This document shows, piece by piece, positions 6,843-16,199 of a DNA stretch of 64,000 nucleotides (positions within the stretch are counted from its first letter, which is position 1; each line of letters starts with the position of its first letter). The stretch is from Cupriavidus lacunae (lineage in GTDB: Bacteria; Pseudomonadota; Gammaproteobacteria; Burkholderiales; Burkholderiaceae). The notes under the pieces were generated by a model, which did not search any database, was not told where the DNA came from, and was given only the letters and a program-made list of their open reading frames with translations. Both the position numbers and the translations under genes were made by a program. The stretch lies in NCBI RefSeq assembly GCF_003353055.1, contig NZ_QKWJ01000029.1, positions 20,608 through 84,607 on the forward strand. The letters are read 5' to 3'.

Positions 6843-9548
6843 TCACTTGCGCTCATCGGCACCCCCGGCACCGAGCGCCTCAAGCAGCGGCCGCAAGGCA
6901 TCGAGCTCCGCGCCGAAGCCGCTCCAGTCCCCGGCCTTCAAGCGCTCGATGGCACGGTCATAGTGCGTGAGTGCCTCGCGGGCGCGGGCGTTCGCTGCGC
7001 CCTGCGCCGGTATCGCCGCCGGCGCGGATTCCTTGAAGAGGGCTGCAAGCGCCGCGCCCAGGGTGTCCTCCATGACCACGCGATCGCCATAGGCGGCGAT
7101 CACGCGCTTGAGTTCGGGCAACTGGCCGGACTCCGCGCGCAGGTAGAGCGGGGAAACATAGAGGATAGAGTTCTCGATGGGCACGACCTGGAGATGGCCG
7201 CGGATGACGCGCGAACCCATCTGGTTCCACAGGGAAATCTGCTGCGAGATCTCGGTATTCTGCTGAATGCGCGCCTCGATCTGGAACGGCCCGTAGACCA
7301 GCTTTTCCTTGGGGAAGGTGTAGGCGACGAGCTTGCCGTAGTTGGGGGGATCCGAGCGCGCCGCCAGCCAGGCAATCATGTTCTCGCGCTGGCTGGGCAC
7401 CATCGGCAGCATGAGGACGAACTCGGCGCGCGCCTCCCCTGGCAGCCGCAGGATCATGTAGTAGGGCATCATCCGCCCGCCGGGCATGTTCGCTGCGTTC
7501 ACGCCCGACACCTGGCGTGGGAACTCCCAGAGATCCTCGCGGTTATAGAAGACTTCTGCCGCTTCCATGTGGTAGGCGCGGTAGATCTGCGCCTGGATCA
7601 GGAAAAGGTCTTCCGGGTAGCGGATATGCCGTTGCAGGTCCTGCGGCATGGCTCCCAGCGGTCTGAACATGCCCGGGAAGATGCGCTGGTACACCTGCAG
7701 GATCGGATCGGCCGGGTCGCTGACGTAGAAGTCGACCGTACCGTTGTACGCATCGACCACCACTTTGACTGCGTTGCGGATGTAGTTGTCGCCGTCACCG
7801 GTGCCGGGCTGCGAATAAGGGAACCAGGGGCTGGTGGTGTAGGCGTCCTGGATCCAGTAGATGCGCCCGTCGCTCGCGACAACATAGGGGTCATGGTCGA
7901 GGATGAGGAACGGGGCAATCGTGCGCACGCGGTCCTGGATGTTGCGATGGAGCAGGATGCGGCTTTCCTGGGTGATGTAGCCGCTCAGCAGGATATTGGG
8001 ATCGTCGAGCTGCCAGGCGAACAGGGCGCGGCGCGCCATGTCGCCGATTTCGATGCCGTCGCGGCCGCGGTAGGCCGTATAGACGTTGTCCTTGCCCTTG
8101 GGGTAGTCGAACTCGGGCATGCTGCCTTTGACGATGACATAGCCTTTGCCGCCTTCACCGAAGTAAAGGCGCGGCTCCTGGATGACCGGGCCGCCGCTGG
8201 AGAGCGGGGGAATGTCATGCAGATAGAGCGTCGGCAGGCCTTCGGCGGATTTCTCGGTGACCGGCGACATCACCACGCCATTGCCATGGGTGAACAAGAG
8301 ATGCAGGTTCACCCAGGTCTGGGCATTGGCCGGAATCAGCGCTGGCTCCAGCTCCCGCGCCGACAGCATGACCTGCTGGTAGCCTGCGTCGAGCCGGTAG
8401 CGGTCGATGTCCGTCGCGAGGAACTTGTAATAGGTCCTGATCTCCTGCAACTGCGCATAGGTATCGCGCAGCGGCTGCAGGTCCCACAGGCGGATGTTGT
8501 CGATGGTCGGGCGATTGGCCTGGAGCGCGGCCAGATTCAGGCTCTGTTCGACCGGAAACGGCCTGGCCTCGATCTGCGTCACGCCATAGGCCTCCCGCGT
8601 CAGCGCAATATTGTGTTCCAGATACGGCGTCTCCAGTTGCAGCTCGTTCGGCTTGACATAGAAACGCTGGAACAGTGCCGGCCAGATCGTGCCGAGCAGC
8701 AATGCGCTGCCGACCACCAGGAGTGCCGCGGCCGCAGGCATCCGATAGTCCCGCCGGCGCATAGTGGCCCATGAGACGGCGGCAGCCGCGAGCGCCAGGC
8801 CGAACTGCAGCCACAGGACCGGCAGCCCGACATGCACGTCGGTATAGCTCGCGCCGACCACGACGCCGTTGTTGCCGTAGAGCAGAAGGAAGCGATCGAG
8901 CCAGTAGGACCACGCCTGCAGCGCGAAGAACAGGCCGAGCAAGGCCGAACCATGGGTGGCGGCCGCCGGTGAAAGCCCGCGCGGGGGCTGGATCAGCGCG
9001 ATGTCGCCGCGCAGCCCGTAGACCACTCCTGCAATCACTGCGCTGCAGCACAGCAGCAGGAGCAGCCAGTTCCTGAGTGCAAGATACGCTGGCAGCGAGA
9101 AAAAGTAGAAGCCGATGTCCTTGCCGAAGATCGGGTCGGTCTTGCCGAAAGGCACCTGATTGATATAGCGCAGCGCAATGTCCCAGCTCGACAGTTCCCC
9201 GACGGCCATGAGCAGCCCCACGAGGACGGCAGCGCCGGCAATGGCGGCGCCCCAGGGCAGGCGCGTCGCCATCTCGCCGACCACATCGCCCAGGACCTCC
9301 GGCGTCCGGCCCTGCGCCTGCCTCGCGCAGCGGTGCGCCAGCCAGCCCGATACCCAGAGCGCGCCTGCCGAAACAGCGAATACGGCAAGGAACAGAAGCG
9401 CCTGGGTGGAGAATATCGTGCGAAAAACCCCGGCGTAGCCAACCGAGGCAAACCACAGCCAGTCAACAATGAGGCCGGTGACGCGCCCAGCGGCGATCAG
9501 CGCGACGATGACGGCCGCGACCCAGGTCGCAAGGCGTCTCAGGCGCAT
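6843..9548 (-). CDS. UPF0182-family large membrane protein
   Basis: A 901-residue protein matching the UPF0182 family in length and layout. About seven hydrophobic segments lie in the first 290 residues, with the family-type stretch YINQVPFGKTDPIFGKDIGF near 160-180. A large soluble, presumably extracytoplasmic domain of about 600 residues follows, with an aromatic-rich centre. The family is widespread in bacteria and actinomycetes, and its function is not established. The start at 9548 is preferred to the ATG at 9572 because GGGAGGGA is directly upstream. It appears to be transcribed alone. Confidence 0.85.
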   Translation of the reverse strand: MRLRRLATWVAAVIVALIAAGRVTGLIVDWLWFASVGYAGVFRTIFSTQALLFLAVFAVSAGALWVSGWLAHRCARQAQGRTPEVLGDVVGEMATRLPWGAAIAGAAVLVGLLMAVGELSSWDIALRYINQVPFGKTDPIFGKDIGFYFFSLPAYLALRNWLLLLLCCSAVIAGVVYGLRGDIALIQPPRGLSPAAATHGSALLGLFFALQAWSYWLDRFLLLYGNNGVVVGASYTDVHVGLPVLWLQFGLALAAAAVSWATMRRRDYRMPAAAALLVVGSALLLGTIWPALFQRFYVKPNELQLETPYLEHNIALTREAYGVTQIEARPFPVEQSLNLAALQANRPTIDNIRLWDLQPLRDTYAQLQEIRTYYKFLATDIDRYRLDAGYQQVMLSARELEPALIPANAQTWVNLHLLFTHGNGVVMSPVTEKSAEGLPTLYLHDIPPLSSGGPVIQEPRLYFGEGGKGYVIVKGSMPEFDYPKGKDNVYTAYRGRDGIEIGDMARRALFAWQLDDPNILLSGYITQESRILLHRNIQDRVRTIAPFLILDHDPYVVASDGRIYWIQDAYTTSPWFPYSQPGTGDGDNYIRNAVKVVVDAYNGTVDFYVSDPADPILQVYQRIFPGMFRPLGAMPQDLQRHIRYPEDLFLIQAQIYRAYHMEAAEVFYNREDLWEFPRQVSGVNAANMPGGRMMPYYMILRLPGEARAEFVLMLPMVPSQRENMIAWLAARSDPPNYGKLVAYTFPKEKLVYGPFQIEARIQQNTEISQQISLWNQMGSRVIRGHLQVVPIENSILYVSPLYLRAESGQLPELKRVIAAYGDRVVMEDTLGAALAALFKESAPAAIPAQGAANARAREALTHYDRAIERLKAGDWSGFGAELDALRPLLEALGAGGADERK

Positions 9549-9971
9549 GGCGTCCCTCCCTGGCGAGCGCATCGATCATGCTCCCTTGCCACACTGTCGT
9601 CCGTGACCCGCCTTGACCCGGCCTTGGTGCACCGCGGGTCAGCCGCAAGCGCGACTGAACGGGCTGCCCGTGCACGATAGCTGCTGCGCAGCAATGCGTG
9701 GGTCGGGGTCAAATCATGCAGCCTGAATAATTGTAGGCGAGCCAATCAGGAGGCAGCGCGCCCTGCGCCTGCTGGCGCGCTTTCTACCTGCGCTGATGAC
9801 GACCGTTGAGTAATCAGGGGCAGTCGGCAGCTATTGTAAATATCGTTCAAAAAATTTGATTAATCAGAAAGCGTGGCCTCAGGACAGAAGGCGGCGCATC
9901 AAGGAAGGGCAACAACTAGAATTAAGTACGGAACTCCCGCCCGCAAGGGCACTCTCCGGCCGAGGAAAATC
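9549..9971. other. Divergent intergenic region, AT-rich promoter patch
   Basis: About 420 bases between the divergent UPF0182 gene and the small lipoprotein gene. Bases 9832-9872 are distinctly AT-rich (runs of A and T with TTGATTAATCA) in GC-rich surroundings and probably hold the promoter of the lipoprotein gene. No coding frame here is convincing. Confidence 0.45.
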
Positions 9972-10112
9972 ATGAAAAGAATTCTCGCGGCAGCGATTCT
10001 CAGCGCACTGACTCTTGGCCTGCTGGGCTGTGCAAGTCATGTTGTAAGCGCCGAACGATCGCAACGATTCACGAGCGATCCGTATAACTATGAGCTGAGC
10101 AAGAATCTCTAG
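9972..10112 (+). CDS. Very small lipoprotein
   Basis: A 46-residue precursor: basic start MKR, a hydrophobic core and the lipobox LLGC at about residues 17-20. The mature lipoprotein would have only about 27 residues, ending DPYNYELSKNL. GAGGAAA lies just before the ATG, and a perfect hairpin follows the stop, so it looks like a complete monocistronic gene. Small lipoproteins of this kind are frequent in Burkholderiaceae; the function is unknown. Confidence 0.6.
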   Translation: MKRILAAAILSALTLGLLGCASHVVSAERSQRFTSDPYNYELSKNL

Positions 10113-10113
10113 C

Positions 10114-10134
10114 GTGCGGCCCTGAGGGCCGCAC
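10114..10134 (+). terminator. Hairpin after the small lipoprotein gene
   Basis: GTGCGGCCC and GGGCCGCAC form a perfect 9-bp stem with a three-base loop, beginning one base after the stop codon. It is followed by CCTCTTGC, a weak T-rich tail, so it is probably an intrinsic terminator of moderate strength. Confidence 0.7.
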
Positions 10135-10437
10135 CCTCTTGCTGTTAGCGGGACTGGCCGCCTGCGGGAGGCGCTTGTTTGCCAAAAATGCCAGGCGCCG
10201 CCGCAGAGCCGAAGTCGAAACTGGCGGTTCACCTGCCGCTGTCAACTGCTTGCGAAACACGCGACCAGCCTCTTCGCCGGGCTTCTTGCCAGCCCCGGCG
10301 CCTTTCCGGACTTGACTGCAATTGACGGGACGATTGGGTTAATACCTCCTTTGCTCTGGCTCGTACCCTTGCAGCGCGGCAATTCACCGCGCGAACTACT
10401 ACACCGCTGCGCACGGTGGAAGGGACAAGGAGAAAGC

Positions 10438-11490
10438 ATGAAGAAGCTGGGAGCATTTTTGTTGGCGGGAGCAGCCGCCGCGCCGGGGTTGGCAAGTGCA
10501 CAGAGCGGGGTCACGCTCTATGGCGTGGCTGATCAGTACATGGAGTATGTCAAGTCCGGTAACAAGCACGCCACGCGCGTGGAGGACGGTGGCCTCTACC
10601 AATCCCGCTGGGGCCTGCGCGGCAAGGAGGATCTGGGTTCCGGCCTGTCTGCCGTATTTACCCTTGAAACTGGCCTCGCGCTGGACACCGGTACGGTCCA
10701 GCAGGGTGGCCGGCTGTTTGGCCGGCAGGCCTGGGTAGGTTTGAGTAGCGCTCAGTGGGGCGCCATGACATTTGGCCGGCAGAATACTCCCATCTACTAC
10801 ATCGAAGGGCAGGCATCGGCCTTTGGCTTCTCGCCGTATGGCCCACTTGGGCGATTGCAGAACAGCGGCCCCGCCGGCAGCAGCCTTACAGCCCGGGCGG
10901 ACAATTCCGTTCGGTATGAGAGCCCGGAGCTGGCGGGCTTTCAGGGCAGCCTGCTCTTCTCGCTCGGGGCCGAGCGCACGGCGCCACCTCGAGACGCCGA
11001 CTGGCTGAAGGCCGTCGGCCTCACCTATGGCAGAGGGCCGCTCTGGCTCGGCCTGGCCTATGAGAGAACCTACAGCATTGGCGGTGTCGCGGACGCCGAT
11101 CGGGACGAGCGTGCAATCGGCGGAACGTATGAGTTCCCGTGGCTGAAGGTATTCGTCAACGGACGTCAGGCAACACGCTGGAATCCAGGACAGGCCACGA
11201 TCAAGGACCGCGGCTACCATGTCGGCGTTTCCGTGCCTGTGGGCTCAAGCGGGCAGGTGCTGGTGGCGTATGGCATGCAGCGCACAGTTGGTACGTCGAA
11301 CCGCGGCGACCAGGCATCGCTGGGCTACCAACATAATCTGTCCAAGCGCACGACGCTCTATGCAAACGCCAGCAAGATCTGGAACAAGGGTCAGGCCAAC
11401 TACACGTTCTCAAACTTCCCCAATGAGGTTTCACCCTCTGGCGCATCCAACCCGCAGGGCGTGATGTTTGGCATGCGCCAACTGTTCTGA
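10438..11490 (+). CDS. Gram-negative porin
   Basis: A 350-residue outer-membrane channel. There is a signal peptide (about 1-21, ending ASA), then the porin start SGVTLYGVADQYMEYV, and alternating beta-strand segments such as SRWGLRGKEDLGSGLSAVFTLE (about 55-77), typical of the Burkholderia/Neisseria porin family. It ends in Phe (MRQLF), as BAM substrates do. AAGGAGA lies before the ATG. The gap of about 300 bases upstream holds its promoter. It is followed after 168 bases by a secreted heme-binding-like protein on the same strand. It should allow diffusion of small solutes; the solute is not known. Confidence 0.88.
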   Translation: MKKLGAFLLAGAAAAPGLASAQSGVTLYGVADQYMEYVKSGNKHATRVEDGGLYQSRWGLRGKEDLGSGLSAVFTLETGLALDTGTVQQGGRLFGRQAWVGLSSAQWGAMTFGRQNTPIYYIEGQASAFGFSPYGPLGRLQNSGPAGSSLTARADNSVRYESPELAGFQGSLLFSLGAERTAPPRDADWLKAVGLTYGRGPLWLGLAYERTYSIGGVADADRDERAIGGTYEFPWLKVFVNGRQATRWNPGQATIKDRGYHVGVSVPVGSSGQVLVAYGMQRTVGTSNRGDQASLGYQHNLSKRTTLYANASKIWNKGQANYTFSNFPNEVSPSGASNPQGVMFGMRQLF

Positions 11491-11658
11491 TGCAAAGATT
11501 GGACGATCCGATAAAACGTTTCTCGCAGCCGGGGCGATAGTCTGCCCTGGCGTGGCCGACTGGGCGATACCTCCTACAGCCGCCCATTCGGCCTTTGCGA
11601 GTTCTTATGCTGATCGGCTGCTCCATTCTGCAGCCTTGCCCGTTGGGGAAGAAGAACG

Positions 11659-12165
11659 ATGCGATACCTAGTGCTGGCGGCGGCTGCATTGCAGCTGTGC
11701 TGCTCCCTTCCGGCTTCCGCGCAGCAAGCCGTACAAGGAAGGGGATTGGGCCTGGAAACAGCCAGTCAACTCGTCAGTGCCGCGGCGCAGTTCGCCGAGC
11801 AAAAGAAAACACCGGTCAGCATTGTCGTGGTGGATGCCGCGGGCCACTTTGTGACTGGCGCGCGTATGGACGGAGCCCCGTTCGCGACATTCGATGTCGC
11901 TCGCGGCAAGGCGTTGGCGACGGCGGCCACAGGCGGCGCATCTGGCGCTGAGCTGGCCCAGCGCTATCGCGCCAATCCCATTGTCTTCGGGCAGATGAGT
12001 TCCCTCGTCTACGGCGGTCCCCTGTTTCCGTCGCAAGGCTCGCTCGGAATCTATATCGGCGGGAAACTCGCTGGCGCGGTTGGCGTCAGTGGGGGGCCGT
12101 CGGAAATGGACGAGGAGGCGGGAAGACGTGGCATCGCTGCGATCGGTGCCACCGAAACGCCATAG
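11659..12165 (+). CDS. Exported GlcG/HbpS-family protein
   Basis: A 168-residue precursor with a signal peptide (about 1-21, ASA|QQ) followed by a GlcG/HbpS domain: LGLETASQLVSAAAQFAEQ, then VSIVVVDAAGHFV and a C-terminal GKLAGAVGVSGG segment. Members of this family bind heme or other small ligands, or have unknown roles next to catabolic genes. The export signal places it in the periplasm. Its neighbours are a porin upstream and, convergently, an alpha/beta hydrolase, with a bidirectional terminator between them. The true ligand cannot be told from the sequence. Confidence 0.75.
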   Translation: MRYLVLAAAALQLCCSLPASAQQAVQGRGLGLETASQLVSAAAQFAEQKKTPVSIVVVDAAGHFVTGARMDGAPFATFDVARGKALATAATGGASGAELAQRYRANPIVFGQMSSLVYGGPLFPSQGSLGIYIGGKLAGAVGVSGGPSEMDEEAGRRGIAAIGATETP

Positions 12166-12198
12166 GGTAGACATTGCGAAGCCCGTCTTCGGCTAAGC

Positions 12199-12225
12199 CG
12201 CCGGCCGTATTGTATGCGGCCGGCG
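12199..12225. terminator. Bidirectional hairpin between convergent genes
   Basis: CGCCGGCCG (12199-12207) pairs perfectly with CGGCCGGCG (12217-12225) around a nine-base loop. Outside it, AAG (12195-12197) can pair with CTT (12226-12228) past one bulged base. It sits between two converging stop codons and should end transcription from both sides. Confidence 0.7.
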
Positions 12226-12235
12226 CTTCTGGCGC

Positions 12236-13009
12236 TTAGTTCCTGCCAGCCGAACAGGCAAGAAAGCTCTCGACTCGCGTAGCCAGATCCACCGGCGCTT
12301 CATTCATGGGGTAGTGGCCCGCGTTATCAATGACCTGGATATCCGCGTTCAGGAACAGCCTGCCATAGGTCTCCTCCATTACCGCCTCCGTCAGCGAGGG
12401 GTCATGCTCTCCGACCAGCAAGAGTGTGGGAATGTCGATGCCCGCAATGCGCCTTGACAAGTCCGTGTCTGCCCATGCCCGAAAGTAGGCGGAAAATGCC
12501 GTGGCCTCGGAGTGCTCGAAGGAATCCAGCGCCATTCGCGCGAGCCAGGCCCGCCCATGCCGGTTACCCGTGGTGGTGTCGATAATCCCGATCCTGGCTT
12601 CGATGTCGGCTGCGGCGCTCTCGAACAGCGCGCGCGTGGTTGCATCGAACTCGACCGGTGTCGGTGGTACAGGCGTGATACCCACCATTGCCGTAATGCG
12701 CTCGGGGGCCAGGAGGGAGACTGCCTGCATCGCCTTCCCACCCATCGAATGGCCGAGCAAGGCGAAGCGCTGCCATCCAAGCTGATCGGCAAGGGTCAGC
12801 GTGTCCCTGGCGATTTCGCCAATGCTGAATGTGCCTTCCTGATCGCGGCGGGATCCATAACCCCGATAGTCCAGGAAGGCATAGGTGAAGGTGTTCGTGT
12901 CGATCTCACTGGTAAAGTGCCCCCAGTTTCGCGCATGACCAAACCAGCCATGCAGGGCGATGACATGTATGGGTCCATGGCCAACCAACACAAGGTCTTT
13001 CGTATCCAT
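12236..13009 (-). CDS. Alpha/beta-hydrolase fold protein
   Basis: A 257-residue soluble hydrolase. Ser88 in GHSMGG is the nucleophile, and Asp203 (EHDPS) and His232 (NAGHYP) complete the triad. LHGWFG near residue 19 forms the oxyanion region. No signal peptide. The family hydrolyses esters, lactones or C-C bonds of ring-cleavage products. It is divergent from the Bug receptor / cytochrome / formamidase genes and probably belongs to the same catabolic unit, sharing the regulatory region at 13010-13253. The substrate is unknown. Confidence 0.8.
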   Translation of the reverse strand: MDTKDLVLVGHGPIHVIALHGWFGHARNWGHFTSEIDTNTFTYAFLDYRGYGSRRDQEGTFSIGEIARDTLTLADQLGWQRFALLGHSMGGKAMQAVSLLAPERITAMVGITPVPPTPVEFDATTRALFESAAADIEARIGIIDTTTGNRHGRAWLARMALDSFEHSEATAFSAYFRAWADTDLSRRIAGIDIPTLLLVGEHDPSLTEAVMEETYGRLFLNADIQVIDNAGHYPMNEAPVDLATRVESFLACSAGRN

Positions 13010-13098
13010 TTATCTTCCCCTTTCTTGATGGACGGAGCTCAATCCTGCACCAGGAGCGGTTGGATGCGATCGCACCCGGCACATTTTGCGGAGGATTC

Positions 13099-13193
13099 GG
13101 TAAATGTCCGGGATAACCTCCCGGGCAAAAATGATGGACTTCCTGGTAAACGGCTAGCCGGTTAGGAAAACGCCTTTCCGTCAGATCGGTAAA
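13099..13193. promoter_or_regulatory. Candidate regulatory boxes in the divergent promoter
   Basis: GGTAAA occurs three times in the same direction, at 13099-13104, 13145-13150 and 13188-13193, at spacings of 46 and 43 bases (about four helical turns). A palindrome CCGGGA-N5-TCCCGG lies at 13108-13124. All are in the 244-base region between the divergent hydrolase and Bug genes and could serve the AraC regulator encoded at 16200-17054. This is inference from pattern and place. Confidence 0.35.
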
Positions 13194-13253
13194 GTGTGGA
13201 GCAAGACGTAACCGGTGCGTACTGGCATCAAGCAATCAAGGAGACATGATCAT

Positions 13254-14276
13254 ATGTTGAGTCTTAATATCCCGGCGCCGCGGGTAGCATCAGCCAGGCT
13301 GGCCTTACTGGCAGGTCTGGCAGCCGCGATGCTCGGCGTCTTGCCCGGCAGTGGGCGCGCGGCCTCGGCAGCCGAACCTGCATCGGCAAACTGGAAGCCT
13401 TCAAAGCCCATTACCTTCATCGTTCCGTTCCCTCCCGCCGGCATCAATGACGTGCTGGCCAGAACGCTGGCGCAGCGCATGTCGAATATGCTCGGCCAAC
13501 CCGTCGTGGTCGAGAACAGGCCCGGCGCAACTGGAAACATCGGTGCCGAGGCGATTGTGCGAGCCACACCAGACGGGCAGACGATTGGAATTCTCAACAG
13601 CATTCATGCAGTCAACGCTGCCTTCTACAGGAAGCTTCCATATAGCGTCACGCGCGATCTGACACCGGTGGCCCCGCTTGGGGAATCTCCGCTGGTACTG
13701 GTGACCAATCCACGCACGCCATACAAGTCTGTTCCCGAGCTGATTGCGTTTGCCAAGGCAAATCCGGGCAAGGTGAACTACGGAGGACCCACGAGCTACC
13801 CGCTCGAGATGATCAAGACGATGGCTGCCGTTGACATCACCAATATCCCGTACAAGGGTAGCGGCCCAACCATCAATGACATGATTGCAGGCCACATCGA
13901 TCTGGCGACCGGCCCGCTGCTGGAGTACATGCCTCATGTGAAGTCAGGCAAGTTGCGGCTGCTCGCAGTCGGGACCACGGGCCGTCTCAAGTCCTTGCCC
14001 GATGTGCCAACGATTGCCGAAGCCATCCCGGGTTACGACATCACGGTCTGGTATGGATTGTTCGCGCCCAAGGGGACTCCGGGGCCGGTCGTAGAACGGT
14101 TGCGCGAAGCCACCAGGACCATCATGAATGATCCTGAAGTTCGCAAGCACATGGCTGAACTGAGTGTGGATATCGCCTTCAGCCAGTCTGGCTCCGGCGC
14201 CTTGTCCAGTCGCTTGTCCAGCGAGACCGAGCGCGCCAGGGGAATTGTCGCCAAAACGGGCGCCTATCTGAATTGA
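13254..14276 (+). CDS. Bug-family periplasmic solute-binding protein (TctC-like)
   Basis: A 340-residue receptor of the tripartite tricarboxylate transporter family. A long signal peptide (about 1-37) is followed by the Bug signature PITFIVPFPPAG (about 52-63), VVENRPGATGN (about 86-96) and IPYKGSGP (about 203-210). Such proteins bind carboxylates or related small molecules in the periplasm. No TctA/TctB membrane genes are present here, so it is one of the many orphan Bug proteins of Burkholderiales. AGGAG precedes the ATG at 13254. The following cytochrome gene begins 29 bases after the stop, indicating an operon. Confidence 0.88.
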   Translation: MLSLNIPAPRVASARLALLAGLAAAMLGVLPGSGRAASAAEPASANWKPSKPITFIVPFPPAGINDVLARTLAQRMSNMLGQPVVVENRPGATGNIGAEAIVRATPDGQTIGILNSIHAVNAAFYRKLPYSVTRDLTPVAPLGESPLVLVTNPRTPYKSVPELIAFAKANPGKVNYGGPTSYPLEMIKTMAAVDITNIPYKGSGPTINDMIAGHIDLATGPLLEYMPHVKSGKLRLLAVGTTGRLKSLPDVPTIAEAIPGYDITVWYGLFAPKGTPGPVVERLREATRTIMNDPEVRKHMAELSVDIAFSQSGSGALSSRLSSETERARGIVAKTGAYLN

Positions 14277-14305
14277 GCCAGTCAATCCACCGAGGGGACA
14301 TCATC

Positions 14306-14956
14306 GTGAGACGCCGTCCGACACGCCGAATCCACGCTGCCTTGATCGGCGCCTTGCTTGTGCTCGCCTCGCCGGCCCGGGGTGAACCTGAATCCGGCGC
14401 ACCGGACCTGTCGGATGCGCAGCGTGTTGCCGAGCAGGTATGTGCGGCGTGCCATGGCGTCGGCGGTCAAAGCAAGCAGGGGGCGTATCCCAGCCTTGCG
14501 GGACAGAATGCGGACTACCTGCATAAGCAGATGCGGCAATTCAAAGGGACCCCTGGTGAGAAGCCGTTACGTGACAACGAAGTGATGCGCGCGGTGATGG
14601 AACCCTTCAAGGACAATGAAATGCAGAATCTCGCCCGCTATTTCAGTCATCGGCCGCCGGCACGGAGTCAACCCGTCTCAGCAGACCTGGTCGAGCCTGG
14701 TCGCGCGATCTATTGGAAGGGGAATCCAGCCCATGGATTGCCGGCATGTGTCTCCTGCCATCGGCCTGCGGGTGAGGGTATTGCTCCCGATTTCCCGAGG
14801 ATCGGTGGCCAGCAGTCCGAGTACGTGGCGAAGCAACTGCGCGCATGGAGGACAGGCTTGCGAGGCGGGCCGGGGAAGTTGATGAGCCTGATTGTGCCGT
14901 TGATGAGCGATGGCGAGATCGAGGCGGTTGCCCAGTACGTTGCGCAACTGCAATGA
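14306..14956 (+). CDS. Di-heme cytochrome c (c4-like)
   Basis: A 216-residue exported electron carrier. The signal peptide ends near ARG (about residue 26). Two CxxCH heme sites are present, CAACH at about 46-50 and CVSCH at about 148-152, each followed by methionine-containing segments that could supply axial ligands. The spacing matches the two-domain cytochrome c4 fold. The GTG at 14306 is chosen because GAGGGG is eight bases before it; an upstream TTG has none. It lies between a Bug receptor and a formamidase-like gene with no dehydrogenase nearby, so the electron donor is not evident from the context. Confidence 0.83.
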   Translation: MRRRPTRRIHAALIGALLVLASPARGEPESGAPDLSDAQRVAEQVCAACHGVGGQSKQGAYPSLAGQNADYLHKQMRQFKGTPGEKPLRDNEVMRAVMEPFKDNEMQNLARYFSHRPPARSQPVSADLVEPGRAIYWKGNPAHGLPACVSCHRPAGEGIAPDFPRIGGQQSEYVAKQLRAWRTGLRGGPGKLMSLIVPLMSDGEIEAVAQYVAQLQ

Positions 14957-15023
14957 GGCGGAAAGCCGGTTGTTAAGAAAAAAGAGCCGAAGGTTCGGGT
15001 ATCCATTAGGAGGAGCATAAAAG

Positions 15024-16172
15024 ATGTTGATCGACAGAAGGCAAATACTGAAGGCAGCCGCCCTCGCCGGAATCGGTGCGGGATCGGCAAGGGCATTGGC
15101 CAAAGTGCCAGCCACCGCGTCGTCAGTGGAAAAAGGGGCAGGGGACAATGCGGCGGGTTCCCCCCTTCCCGTACGCAAGCCCGGGCGGATTCATCGCATC
15201 GTTTCGACATCAGACACCGTGAGGGTCGGCATACTCGATCCGAAGGTCGCGCCAGTCGCAACCATCGAATCGGGTGACCTGGTCGCATATCCGAATACCT
15301 GGGTGAACTGGGCCAACGGGGCCACATACGGCATGAGCTATGCGGAGCGGGAACCCGTGCGCAAGCGGTTTCCGCAAGGGCCCTACTCGAACATTGGTCC
15401 GGTCGAGGTCAAGGATGCCATGCCTGGAGACGTGATCGAATGTCACATGGTCCGGCTGCGCCCGATTGGTTGGGGCTGGAACTCGGCGCCCAAGGGAGTC
15501 GGCGCGCTGCCGAACGACTTTGACAAACCTTACCTGCGCTACTTCCAGTTTGACGAGTCGCGCAAGTACACCGAATTCGCGCCGGGCATTCGCATCAGGC
15601 TCGCCCCGTTTCAGGGCGTCATGGCAGTCCAGCCCGCTTCAGACGAGCCCGTCAGCGGTATCCTCAGCGGACCGTATGGCGGCAACCTGGTGTTGCGGGA
15701 ACTCGTCGAGGGCACCTCGTTGTTTCTGCCGGTGCAGCGCCCGGGCGGGATGGTCTGGACCGGAGACTCTCATGCGGCGCAAGGCGATGGCGTAGTCAAT
15801 CAGACTGCGATTGAAACCGCGATGGAGGACATGCAGATCCAATACTTCCTGCACAAGCGGAATGCCCTCGCCCTGCCAATGGCAGAGACGCCTTCCCATT
15901 GGATTGCGCTGGGATTCGGCAAGAACCTGGACGATGCCCTGACGGCGTGTTTGCGGCACATGATCAGCTGGTTGAGCGAAGCCTCCGGCATGGACACGCA
16001 GGATGTCTACTCGCTTGCCAGCATCGCCGCGAACTTCCGTATTACCCAATATTCGAACCAGACGGCCAGCAATTACTCTTCCATTCCGGCCAAGACCGTG
16101 CACGGGATGCTGCCGAAATCAGTGTTCGAACCCCGAATCAGGCAGAAGATCTCGGATTCGCTGCGATCCTGA
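15024..16172 (+). CDS. Acetamidase/formamidase-family protein with Tat signal
   Basis: A 382-residue protein of the FmdA/AmdA family. The family signature around GDSHAAQGDG at about 247-256 is followed by the conserved Glu/Thr segment (QTAIETAMEDM). The N-terminus is a twin-arginine leader (DRRQILKAAALAG, ending ALA), so the folded enzyme is probably exported. That is unusual, since typical formamidases are cytoplasmic. It hydrolyses a short amide, or a related amide of the pathway, in the periplasm (inference). GGAGGAG precedes the ATG. It is the last gene of the Bug/cytochrome unit and converges with the AraC gene. Confidence 0.8.
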   Translation: MLIDRRQILKAAALAGIGAGSARALAKVPATASSVEKGAGDNAAGSPLPVRKPGRIHRIVSTSDTVRVGILDPKVAPVATIESGDLVAYPNTWVNWANGATYGMSYAEREPVRKRFPQGPYSNIGPVEVKDAMPGDVIECHMVRLRPIGWGWNSAPKGVGALPNDFDKPYLRYFQFDESRKYTEFAPGIRIRLAPFQGVMAVQPASDEPVSGILSGPYGGNLVLRELVEGTSLFLPVQRPGGMVWTGDSHAAQGDGVVNQTAIETAMEDMQIQYFLHKRNALALPMAETPSHWIALGFGKNLDDALTACLRHMISWLSEASGMDTQDVYSLASIAANFRITQYSNQTASNYSSIPAKTVHGMLPKSVFEPRIRQKISDSLRS

Positions 16173-16199
16173 CAGCCTGTTGCAGATGGCTGGCGCGCA

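Noticed and set aside
6671..6970. 99-residue plus-strand frame near the end of the UPF0182 gene
   Set aside because: It overlaps the real gene antiparallel, has a basic low-complexity end and no ribosome binding site.
6963..8774. 603-residue plus-strand open frame opposite the UPF0182 gene
   Set aside because: It is the antisense shadow of a clear membrane-protein gene in high-GC DNA; its composition is Arg/Gly/Val/His-rich and has no family pattern.
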